DNA of 64,000 nt from Echinococcus granulosus. Lineage: Eukaryota > Platyhelminthes > Cestoda > Cyclophyllidea > Taeniidae. Below, piece by piece: positions 32,851 through 42,715 of this stretch (positions are counted from its first letter, which is position 1; the number at the start of each line of letters is the position of its first letter). The notes beneath the pieces are model-generated. The model saw only the letters and a list, made by a program, of their open reading frames with translations. It searched no databases and was not told the origin of the DNA. The translations under genes were made by a program, and so were the position numbers. The stretch is from the NCBI RefSeq assembly GCF_000524195.1, contig NW_020170509.1, positions 19,392 through 83,391 of the forward strand, read 5' to 3'.

Positions 32851-35800
32851 CTTTCTTACTCTCTTCCTCTCTCTATCCTCCGATGTGTGTGGCCACTGAT
32901 TCATCCATAACTCCATTAAGTGGTGGATAACATGCTTGACTTATTCATAATGGTTTGCTTTTAATCAGACTGTCAGGCGATCTGCCTACTAGTGGGAACT
33001 GGGGGACCATTGCAAGACGTCAACACTCTGAACGCCGTCGTTGTCATTGCGACAGAGACTGATGTTCACATCAAAGCTGATCTCATTTACTAGTGGTACT
33101 TTTGTCCACATAGTTGTGAGTTGGATCGTGCTGTTATTGCAATTGGTGCTACAAGAGCTACAGCTGGTGCAGCAAGCCGTCACTACCATCTGTCAGCCAG
33201 ATGTCATGAGGGGGAGGAGGCGTGGCTGTGATGGCTTAAAACAGCATTGGCAAGTGGATAGACAATTGCTGCATAGAGGAAAAGACAGTTGATAGAGTGA
33301 TCAATGGGTGGATTTGTGAATGGAATGATAGAGTAGAAAGCCACTCTACATTTACCTCCGTTTATTTCGCTTTATTCTACCGTACTTGACTGAAAGGGAG
33401 CGGACTGTCCTTCTTTACCTCGTCCTACCGAGAGGTTAACACGGAAAACTGCGAACCGGAGATGTTCAACTATCGACTCGATTCCTTACTGACTGATCAA
33501 TTAGTGGGAGTAGGTCGTTGGACTCGTGGATTGCGAAACACTGCATTGTTCTTTGTTTCATCCCATTTCCTTTTGTTTTCGTCCCTGCAATATGGCAGGA
33601 GAATTGGCTTCCACTTAACCGTGAATGGGTTGTTGCGGAAGTTGGAGTTGCAGCACACACGGGACAGCCATTTGATGAATTGCTTTGTGCCATTTTGTTC
33701 TTCTCCCCTTTTTGCGGCCTCTCGTATATGCTACCCAATGCAAGGAGGAGGATGTGTTTATGAACAGTTTCTCTCGCCTTGAGAAAGAGGCAGAGGAGAA
33801 GGATGAGGAAGATAGCACAATGGCCCCAGATCACTTAATGCAAAGTTATTGCATCTGATTTAATTCATTGCAAAGGATGTTGTGGTATCGTGCTTGACAT
33901 TTTGATGTATGAACTCTAGCCTGTTTCGATTAACTTCGTATCTTCCCTCTTCCTTAAGTGTATCGATGTGGCTATCTCCCACCCTTTCCACCTCCCCCAA
34001 CCTCTCACTGTGCGTCTGGTGCATCATCAATGAATCAATTAATTCGTGGCGATTATGCTTGATTTGTTTACTGTCGTTCTCAATCTGTCAATTCCGTTGT
34101 TGACTTTTCTGCCAGTGGGAAATGTACGACGATTGCATAACGCCAGTACTGTTATTGCCGCTATTGTCCACGTGACACTTCCCTTATCCACATCAAGGTT
34201 GCTCCCATTTAATCGAGATGCTCTTTTTGCTTCTGTAAAGGCGTGGACGAACGAGGCTAGTGGGTCTCAAGTAGGCAGATGAAGTGGCAGAGGTAGGATG
34301 CATGCTTTGACAAGTTGTATGATGGAATTTGGCATAAAGTGTTGCGCAGTGTAGTAGTACTGTGTTGCTTAAACTGATACGGATGGCATTATCCGCTCTC
34401 ATTTGGAAAGATCTACATTATTTCCAATGTTTTTGGATACGCTTACATGGCAACGCGTGGCCATGACGATGTGCTCACAACTTACCTTCTTCGTCGTCAT
34501 CGACCCATCTCCAATTTCTTCTGGGCTGTGATCGCGACCATGTTCAGGTTTACGTGGGCGCAAAGGCTTTATGTACTTATAATGGTGTATTGCGCCATGT
34601 ATTGCATGAAATTGATATAAACTGAGCTGCATTGACGTGGACTGGGTGGAAGTGGGCTTTTGTGAGAAGTCCAACCATGTCAGAATACTGTAAAACTACT
34701 TGCAATGGAATGCTGCTGGGAGTACAAAAGAACCTTGCTTACCTGTCTGATCGCTCTTGACAAGTAGACAAAGTGCCAGTGATGCACATTTGTGTTCCAC
34801 CTTCTCTGTCGTCAAATGCAAGGACTCATGTAATCGGTGTGGAAAGGTGGTTGGGCTGCGTGTATGGATTATGCTTGTGGCTGTCAACTTCGGCATCGGA
34901 GCATGATGAAGCCATAGTGATCACCGAAGGAAAAGTTGCTAAGGCAATACTTGAGGGAGTATTATCTTCTGCCCCTTTGCAGGACAGCTACGCCGTCCAG
35001 CGTGGAGAAAACAACTTGACCTTGGCATCTGGCGGATATAAGTGCATACGACGTGTGCTCTTTTTTGTCCCCACCAAGTTTTTATGTTATCCTTTTCTTA
35101 ATTGCATTTCCGCAGCCATCTCCACCCCTCTTTCCCTCTAGTGCGCTGCGTGTGCTGCAGTGTCAGTGAATTTACTCAGTGGCAGAGATCATATTTGATT
35201 TACTCACGGTGGTTAGAGGTTTGGCAGCCTGACAGTTGTGCCACCTAGCAATGAAAAGTGCACAAAGATTGCATGACCCCATGCTGTCACTGTGGCTGGT
35301 GCCCCCTTAAAACAATCTCTTGTCCCTATCGAAGCTGCTGTAACTGCGCTGCCAAATGAAGCAAGGTGGAGGCAGGCAGATAGAGGTAGCGGTAGAATGA
35401 TGATATTGAAACGCTTCTTGCCTTGACTTGGCAGTTGGTGTGGCCGTTGTTATGAGGTCATTTTGACACACTGCATGGTTAGCTGTTCAGATGGATGCGT
35501 TTTGGTATCTGTGAGTTGTGGAAGGAAGAAGGTGGTGAATGGGCAAGACAGATCAAGTGCAGGTAGACGTCATCGCTACCATCAGTCGGATATGATGAGA
35601 GAGGAGATGAAGAGACGATGCGGCAAGGAGGTGCAGTAACAAATGATTGCTTAAAACACCGGAGAGATAGTTAAATGAAATGAGGGAGCAGAGTGCCACG
35701 TTAAATCTCCTTTACTCTATGCTAACTCTCCCCCATTTATTTGACTGGATAAGACTCGCCTCTACACGATACGACTGCTAATTTTACTCTGTGCAACTGA

Positions 35801-36299
35801 GTTGTGTCAGTTTGTTGGATGTTGATTGATGCTGAGTGGAAGCATTTAGTCGCCATCTAGTTGTCTGGCTGAATGCCTGGACGGCTAACTAACTGACCGA
35901 CCGGAAGGAAGTGGTTAAACCTACACATTGCAAAGCATTGCAATGCGCTTTGTTTCCACCCATTTCGTTCCGTTTTGCATCCTGCGCAATGGCATGCGAA
36001 ATTACCCCCTAAAGGTGGAGTTGCAGCAAGCACATAGGGCAGCTACGTGACCTATTGTGTTGTGTTTTGTTATGCTCGATTTCTGTTGCGCCGTCTTGTA
36101 TCCAATGCTTAATGGAGAGGAAGGATGAGGATGAAGAGTGCCGAAGTGGCAGATTGTTTCCGTCATTGTAAAGAAGTGGTGATGGTGGAGGAGGAGGCTG
36201 AAATGAGAGCAAAGTGGCTTCAAATGACTTTTTGAGAGGTGATTTCAGCTGGTTAGATTTATTGCCCAGGCTGTGATGTTTGTAGCATTTCTGCTTTTG
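32851..36299. repeat. Array segment 9
   Basis: The order is C (32,930-33,120), S (33,200-33,480), F (33,500-33,760), H (33,840-33,880), C (34,040-34,190) and P (34,420-34,480). A copy of the intron 2 interior of the RS/RGG gene (34,728-34,935) follows, then C (35,190-35,340), S (35,600-35,880), F (35,930-36,130) and H (36,240-36,300). No gene is supported. Confidence 0.55.
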
Positions 36300-36680
36300 G
36301 ACTGTGTTTTAGGAAGAGCCTCTTAGCAACGGTGCCGCAAGCTACGGGATTCATCCGAATGGCAGAGATCATTTTTCATTCTCTGCGTGGACTGGTAGGT
36401 TGGTTTTACTTAAATTAATTGGAATAATTTTGAATCCTTTTTTTGGAGTCCAAATATCTAATTCTAGACTCGTCCGCCAGAATGTCTTCCACTGAGGTGG
36501 TTGTTGGGCCAAAATGAATGCATCCGCACAAGGTTCTGAATCCGCTTGCTAAAAACCCTTTTTCCGATCGGTACTTCAATGATTTCCGAGTTGCGAATGA
36601 TATCAGTGGGTATTTTAATGATCGGAGTTGTGGACGTTAGTTTGTGATAGAAGGAAAACGCCCTTTCCTGCCAGGATTCT
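36300..36680 (+). pseudogene. Exon 1-intron 1-exon 2 relic 7, right end of the array
   Basis: GGAAGAGCCTCTTAGCAACG and CTGCGTGGACTGGTAGGTTG match exon 1 and its donor. TTTTTCCGATCGGTACTTCA, GATTTCCGAGTTGCGAATGA and GATCGGAGTTGTGGACGTTA match exon 2. GTTAGT converts the Arg-Glu codons into a stop. The intron-1 equivalent is longer than in the intact gene. It is the last array element before ordinary DNA. Confidence 0.6.
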
Positions 36681-38399
36681 TCTTGCTCTCTGGTTGTGAA
36701 AATCTTTTGCTACAAAAAGCTGCTTTTCGCAATTTGTTTCGAAAAGTACAGATAGGTATTGATGTCGATGTTATTGGCGGTGGAGGCTGAATTAAGCGTT
36801 GGTGATGCAACTACCGACTGATGCATCGTTTGTTGGCGCAAACGTCTGAAGCGAGCAGGGAGGGAGTTTCAGAGGTAGGTCGGATGTGTTGAAATGCTTT
36901 TTGTGTTGAATAGGTGAGTGAAGGGACCGGACAAGAGGTGCAGTGCAGTGTGGTGTAGTGGTGGCTGGTCGTTTGGGTAGTCGCAGCAGGCCGTTCTGCA
37001 CGTTCCGAGATCTTTTTAAGCAACACGGTAGGGCGATTAACGCATGCTAACGGTCTGCTTTCAAATGTTCTGGCCTCCTTCTCCTTCTTTCTTTTATCAA
37101 TTTCTTCTTTAGAAGTGATCACAACCGCAGCCCTGTTCGTGTCGGTGTCGCCATCTGCACTTGTTGTCACTTTCATTATCCAATGCTATCTCCTGGTGGA
37201 GCTCTGTTGTTGGTTAATTTGTACGACAGGTATATAACTGACTAATTAATCATCCTGGATTCATACCTTGGCGATTTATTTGTGCCTTCTTTTTTGCTTG
37301 TGACAGACCGAGTGGAGGCGAGCATCGACAATGGCAGCTGTTGCTACATTAGGGGTCAACTTGGTGGAAATATAATTTGGTAGACAGGAACTGCTGGCGC
37401 GTTGCATCCCGTGACGTTGACTTCACCTTTATCTGCCCTTCTCTCTTTTTTACCCTGTATTCACTACTAGATCCGTGTGATCTTTTCTTGCTTCTATTTC
37501 TTCATACTCACTCCTCCGTTCTTTTTCCGCGGTGTCAATTTGCGTCCTTTTATTTGTCCAATCCTGTATAACCGGCTTACTCCAAGTGTTTCTGCATTTG
37601 TCATGATGTCTCAAGGCTGCACATCTGTAACCTTTTCAAATGAAGTAAAGATGCCTTGCTGATACAGGAATTTTTAGCTCTTGTGGGTGTGTATATTCCA
37701 TGCTTTGAAGCCTAGCCTCTATGAAAAGGCAAATAATGGGCTAATGTCGTATTGTGCGGGAGAGGGACGTACTTTAATGAGCTCCGCAACTTCGCATTAG
37801 ACCTTCAACAAACATCCTCCTGCTTAGGTGGCTTCTCGTGTCTTACGTATTAAGCTGATTGTCTTATCAGTGCTACTGATCACCATTTTCTGGATTTCCT
37901 CTGGCTCTCATGGCAAAACTTTCTAATAAGTTTTAACCTACGTGACCTTTAATTAATTTTATTTTTGGGTAATTTTGTTATGACAAGCATTAGGGAAATA
38001 AGAGTAATCTTTGTGGTGTAGATGTGGCTTCAGTCACCGATTATGGTTGGCCAAATCGATCCATCAACGTTAATCAGTTGTCACTTATTGTTACGGATTA
38101 ATTAGAATTCTCTTCATAAGTTTGAGATGGCAAAACGAATTTGGCTATTGGGTAAAACGAAGATTGCGGAGTTATGAGACACATAAACACGGCTGTCTTG
38201 TGGATTGTAGTCACAACTATAAATACCCTCCGATCAACTACTTATTTTTCATCAGCGACCTGAAAAAGGAGAATATTTTGAGTTGAGATGTAATTTTGAC
38301 GTAGTGTCAGTTGCCGAAGTGGAGTTACTGCTTTAAGTACCCATCCTCCTGGAACGTTGTCTGGTTCTGAACCTTCTCCTCCAATCACTTTACCACGCC
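36681..38399. other. Gene-poor stretch after the array
   Basis: A last P-like block (TTCCGAGATCTTTTTAAGCA, near 37,005-37,050) fades out, after which no repeat module is recognised. From about 37,200 the DNA is AT-richer and shows no strong coding signal on either strand. Confidence 0.4.
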
Positions 38400-39264
38400 C
38401 ACTGTTTGCACGCCCTTAGTCCTCGCAGAGAGCCTGGATTTTATTCTTCCACAACTGGATGCAAGCTCTGTTGGCCGGATGCATCAACCATCCCTTACAC
38501 TGTCATAGCTGTTAAGCGCTTCAGGTCCTCCCACTTCAAATGTACGTCATCTCGGCTACCCTTTCTTGGTTCTCCCACTGATAGGGTATTGTAAGAGTAT
38601 AACTGCAAGCCTGGCTGGTTTTTGAGTCCCACAGTGAATCTAATCGTACGCCATCTACATCACTATCGTGGTACTCATAATACAGATTCCCCACTTTGTC
38701 TCAAGGTAATTTTCGGCAATCTTTCCATGACAGGTCTAATCAATGTAAAAGTGTGCCATATGAGTGTAAAAGCAAGACAGAATCCTTCATACCCCACACC
38801 TGGGAAACAAAGGATTGATAGGCTGCTTGCATGTCTCTTAAGCTACCATCTTAACTTTTCCTAAGAAGATGCTTCGTGTGCTCTGAGGCAGTATCTGAAA
38901 GTCGTCCAGCATTATGTTCATCAGCATGGCACCACGTTGGATTGCTGATTCCTCTGTGTGCCCCAGACCCTCTTGGTTGCATTGCCTCATCTGATTGTTC
39001 CTTTCTAGCCTTTGCGTGGAATATAACGCCTGCCCAAGATTTCTTTAGCTATCCATCTATTGCATCCTATCCGATAATCGGGATCGCAGAGGTCAGCAAT
39101 TGTTTTGAATATCGTTGTGACATCCTGTCAATGCTTTTTAGGACCGCTTTCTGACCTTTGAATTATTGTCGCTTTGACTGATTGAGGCATGCTCTCCATT
39201 AACACCCCCGCTGGTGATCACAACTTTGCTCAAATTCTGCTGGAGTTGTCCGACATACCGGTAG

Positions 39265-39560
39265 AAGCCTTTGCAAGGCAATAATCCCCCCTTCCCTTGT
39301 GACTTCAGTGGTGCTCTCCTGAAAGTATCAAAGAGCCACTACACTTGTCCATTTGACTGACGGTTAGAAGCGAGGAACAACTATATGCAGTAACGGGTTG
39401 ACGCTAGAAGTCCTGGAATCCTACGAAGTGCGTCATATTCCGCTGTCCGTTACCAAAGTGTCCAGGAGCCTGTGTTGGATGAAGAATTGGTGCTATCTTT
39501 GGCCACCTGGAAAAAGCATCCACCAGAACTAGATATGAATCTCTTTGTATTGTTCAGATA
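39265..39560 (-). pseudogene. Gypsy integrase core remnant
   Basis: LVDAFSRWPKIAPILHPT (39,525-39,470) is the first Asp region of a gypsy integrase. LDTLVTDSG is the second Asp region, in a shifted frame. RQSNGQV, then TAG where the catalytic Glu is expected, then DTFRRAPLKSQGKGG form the third. At least two frameshifts lie between these pieces. This is the clearest mobile-element signal in the window. Confidence 0.7.
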
Positions 39561-39749
39561 AAGTTGAGGAGGAGGCCAATTATTCCCGATGTAATGTAAA
39601 GCCTAAGTCAACACTGCGTAGGATTTTGTTGCCTCTTTAACTTCATTAGTAGCCATTGGAAGAGCTTAAAAAAGATGGACAAAGGGGAAAGCTGAAGTAA
39701 CCTTCTCCAGGACTGCCATCAACTTGGATTTGATCTGTATTTGGTCCAT

Positions 39750-40000
39750 AACTGCGTTGTTAAACCACTCAAGACCAAGTAGGTCTCAACTGTCCTTCGT
39801 GGCGCAGTGCTTCCTGAGAAATGATGTGTCACAGAGTTGGAGTTCTTCAGAATGTTTCATTTGGCCTCTACCTACACCTCAGGAGCTTCAAGTAGTTTCA
39901 GACACCGGGAATCTCACATACCCATGCCATTGTTTCTACGGTACAGTGACGATATCTAAAGAGGTTGTCCGCAGTATTTTCACTGGATAGCCATTGACTC
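39750..40000 (-). pseudogene. Gypsy aspartic protease remnant
   Basis: VNGYPVKI followed by RTTSLDIVTV matches the usual protease entry (VNG..V, then LDT.SDIT), but Thr stands where the catalytic Asp is expected. The later DLLGLEWF (near 39,783-39,760) fits the conserved C-terminal LLGLDW of these proteases. It is inactive. Confidence 0.5.
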
Positions 40001-40269
40001 TATTAGTGATGCTATTTGCTTTAGAAATTTTGTTTTGTTTTGCTTTAGTATCGTTTTCTATGCCCGATATTGACTGCCTTGGGGTAGATGAACGAGACCA
40101 GTGGGATCACCATTGTAACGAGTCAAAATGCCAATCCTCAAAACGCCTGTAGGAAGAAGGAGGAGTTCCCTCGAACTGGAATCTGAATATTGGTTGTTGG
40201 GATATTAACTAAATTTTGGCCGACTATGTTTTTGCGGGATGGATTAGATGAATTTATGTACAACAGGAT

Positions 40270-40430
40270 CATATAAGAACGGTGCGTATGTCAGAGTTAA
40301 TGGTTGACTGTAGACCACGGAGAAGAATGAAGCAACTGAACCGTTCAACAATCATTTCCTCTCGTTTGAAGAGTTTATACTGACGGTTAACCCTTCCTGC
40401 GTAGGTCATGTGTTCCTCAACACCGTGCTA
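40270..40430 (-). pseudogene. Gypsy gag remnant
   Basis: On the minus strand, MTYAGRVNRQYKLFK and then MIVERFSCFILLRGLQS read in one frame, a pattern typical of gag of CsRn1-like gypsy elements. About 100-150 bp further on, a CCHC-like string in which the Cys codons are lost (YRRFEDWHFDSL) suggests a decayed nucleocapsid knuckle. Confidence 0.5.
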
Positions 40431-41150
40431 TTTCACCTTCAAGGAGTTGCAGCGTAGACTGAACAGTAAAGATTGCTCACCAAAAATGTCATTCAGTAAG
40501 GGTGGGGTTACGTCAAAGTTTGCATTCTTTGGGGGCTTTGATAGATTAAAGTTGGTGTACTTCTAGTGTAGAGCCGTTCAGTGCTTTTGCATTAGAAGTC
40601 AGACTTCCTACTCATCATCTATCCTGCGTGCCGCCAACCCGATAGGAAAGAGGAATTGAGTGTAAAACCATATTCTGGTTCACGACGAAACGCCGTCATA
40701 CGGCTGGTAACGGAATCAACGAAGGGTCACTCAATGTCTGTCGGTGAAATGCAGTGGAGGAAGCTTTGAGGCTCCGGTCCTATTGTGTTCGCTGGAGTTA
40801 GAGAACGTCGAGCTCTTTCAGGAACACTGGGTCGTTGCTTGCCACAATTTCCGAACAGGTGAAACTCGGAATCGAACGGAATTGCCAAGAGAGGTTGGTG
40901 ACGTTGCAGAGGAACATCTTTACAGTTGGACACAAATACGATGACTGGTGAGGATGGCTAGTGAACGTGCTTCCTTACAGCACCAAGTTGTGATGACAGA
41001 AGCTCAAGGTTGACCTAGGAGCGCGCAGGCTATAGCGATCAAATGGAAACGGGAGCTACAAGGTACTTCGCTTACTCGCAGTTTCGGTAACGCACCCTAC
41101 TTCTGTCCATTTGTTGTACGGCCTGTCCTCAAGGGGGTGTAATTAGCCCT

Positions 41151-42474
41151 TGGCACCTTATGTGCGTCAACAATACGTACTTCTCAAGTTATATGGCTTC
41201 GATCATCTTCAGGAAATTCCCATTGCGCTGTAGTTTAAAGTGTTTTTGTGAAAAAATCATTATTTTTACTAGATTTTTTTCACTAAAAATAACACGGGTC
41301 TTAGAATTTGATGGTTAATGAGTAGCATAAGAGCAAATAAGTAAATACGTATCAATATTTTGAGCAGAAATGACAAAGACATCAATCTACAGGTTTTAAT
41401 AGTGAAACTAATAGGTTGCATCTAATTATTAATCTGTGACATCGATAAATATTAAAAATTTGCGAATCCTGAGCTTTATTTGGAAAATAATTTCAAGAGT
41501 CAGTGTCCTTTGGACTATGGCCTGCTTCAGCACCACTGTTTCAAACAAAAATCCATAAATGAGTTTTGCTGGTCTTACAATGTTTTCAAAAAAAGAAGAT
41601 TGCTGACTCTTTAAAGACTATAAAGCACAAGTGAGGGCACAATCGTTACAACATCTCTATAAAAAGAATGAGAATTATATGTGGCGCATTAAAATATACA
41701 GAATAAAAGTACTATTTAAATAAGTAATTAAACAAATTAGCGCGATTACGTTGGTAATCTGGGAGTCTGTAAACTAGGCAGTGCGTTTTAATCGTTGGCG
41801 ATGCAGCGGCAAACTCGCGGAGGATCGATTTTTTGGGTTTGCGCGTTGTGTCTTTGCTGGTGCTTTTCTTTATTTGCGACGGTAAATACCTTGAGTCTGA
41901 TGTTTTACTTAAAGAAACTCTAATCAGTTTGTAGGAGACTTTCGCTTTGGTGCTCTATTTTCTTTCCTGGTCAGCCAACATAAGGTCTTAAATTTCATAT
42001 GAACGTTGCTGGATTGCAATTGCTTTGTTCTCTGGACCGCATCTCTGTGTACCCCATTACTCGATCACAAACTATCTTCGTTTCGATAGTGTTTGATTCG
42101 TCAATGGCTTCTCTGAGGAGCATGCTTCACCAAACTTCCCATTTTTTATTCCATATAATTTAAATCCTTCAGTTGTCGTAATAATTTTTATTTTCCTCAA
42201 ATTTTGTCGGAAACAAAGATTCACATCTTTGTACACGAAAAATAGTACTGGATTTTGTGTTCTTTTTTGCGACCGCTGTTTTATAAATTTGCAAACTTTT
42301 GTATTTCCTATTTGGAGCTTTTACATTAACGGGATAAACATTTCATGACTAGGACTTTATCTTGCATACTATTAGTTTTGGTGCCTACAGACCGGCTCAT
42401 TCTTTACCGATTCACCAATTTTATCTCTGCATTCATCTAGCGTGACACCAAACATATCGGTCAATCTGTGTATC
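41151..42474. other. AT-rich region upstream of the PPP2R5 start
   Basis: The region from 41,200 to 42,350 is distinctly AT-rich with T runs, and no coding signal is seen. It presumably holds the promoter, 5' UTR or an upstream intron of the PP2A gene. An acceptor-like TGCCTACAG ends at 42,390. From there the frame of the PPP2R5 ATG stays open, with an in-frame stop at 42,373, so the first recognised exon could be an internal one. Confidence 0.4.
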
Positions 42475-42715
42475 ATGGATACTTCTGCACCTCCACCTCC
42501 TTCTCCTGCTTCATCGTCTAAGGAGAATGCTCGTCTTGCTTCCTCTACCTCTTCTGCTACTACATCCATCAACGAGACCCATCCACCGCCTACTCCACTT
42601 ATTAAGAATAAGAACTACGCCGGTCCGCCTATCCCGTTGAAGGAGAAGCGGCACTCTTCATCCATTTTTAACATCAGCCAGGATCGCCATCTGGTCCCTC
42701 TGCCAGCCATCAAAG
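42475..42715 (+). CDS. PPP2R5: PPP2R5 exon 1 (N-terminal, disordered)
   Basis: The exon has 80 codons plus one base, starting at [20 protein letters not shown]. It is Pro/Ser/Thr-rich, then reads [20 protein letters not shown], which lines up with the RQSSSRFN...LPALKD segment before the first HEAT repeat in other B56 proteins. It ends AAAG before GTGCGC; the split codon G|AC gives the Asp of IKD. Confidence 0.85.

Larger units (their letters stand above)
3690..36900. repeat. Decayed complex tandem-repeat array
   Basis: About 33 kb consists of recurring, diverged modules in broadly repeated order and orientation. Anchor strings include GATGCCTCAACTACGACGAT-like (near 9,290, 12,148, 18,780, 21,430, 25,640), TGATGAATTTGTTGATAGGG-like (8,728, 11,524, 15,798, 20,800), and GTCAGCCTGTCAGTTGATCT-like with about 18 copies from 9,997 to 35,222. 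Neighbouring anchors are often 2.65-2.9 kb apart, with larger gaps where units are nested or deleted. Open frames within it are short and broken. At least seven exon relics of the RS/RGG gene are embedded. The array is read as DNA-level duplications that have since decayed. Copy number is likely underestimated because of the assembly gap. Confidence 0.8.
38400..41150 (-). mobile_element. Degenerate Ty3/gypsy LTR retrotransposon, internally deleted
   Basis: Read on the minus strand, fragments appear in gypsy order: gag (about 40,430-40,270), a nucleocapsid-like stretch (about 40,180-40,120), protease (40,000-39,750) and integrase (39,560-39,265), then a poorly readable 3' part to about 38,400. 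The gag words (MTYAGRVNRQYKLFK, MIVERF, GLQS, DIRTVL) resemble the CsRn1-type lineage known from flatworms; that comparison is from memory. Only about 200-250 bp separate protease and integrase, so reverse transcriptase and RNase H, usually about 2 kb, are missing. Many stops and shifts are present and the element is dead. LTRs were not identified, so the outer limits are approximate. Confidence 0.6.

Noticed and set aside
3690..36900. CRISPR array or bacterial-type direct repeats
   Set aside because: The repeats are long, diverged and composite, with no short identical repeats and unique spacers, and the genes are eukaryotic.
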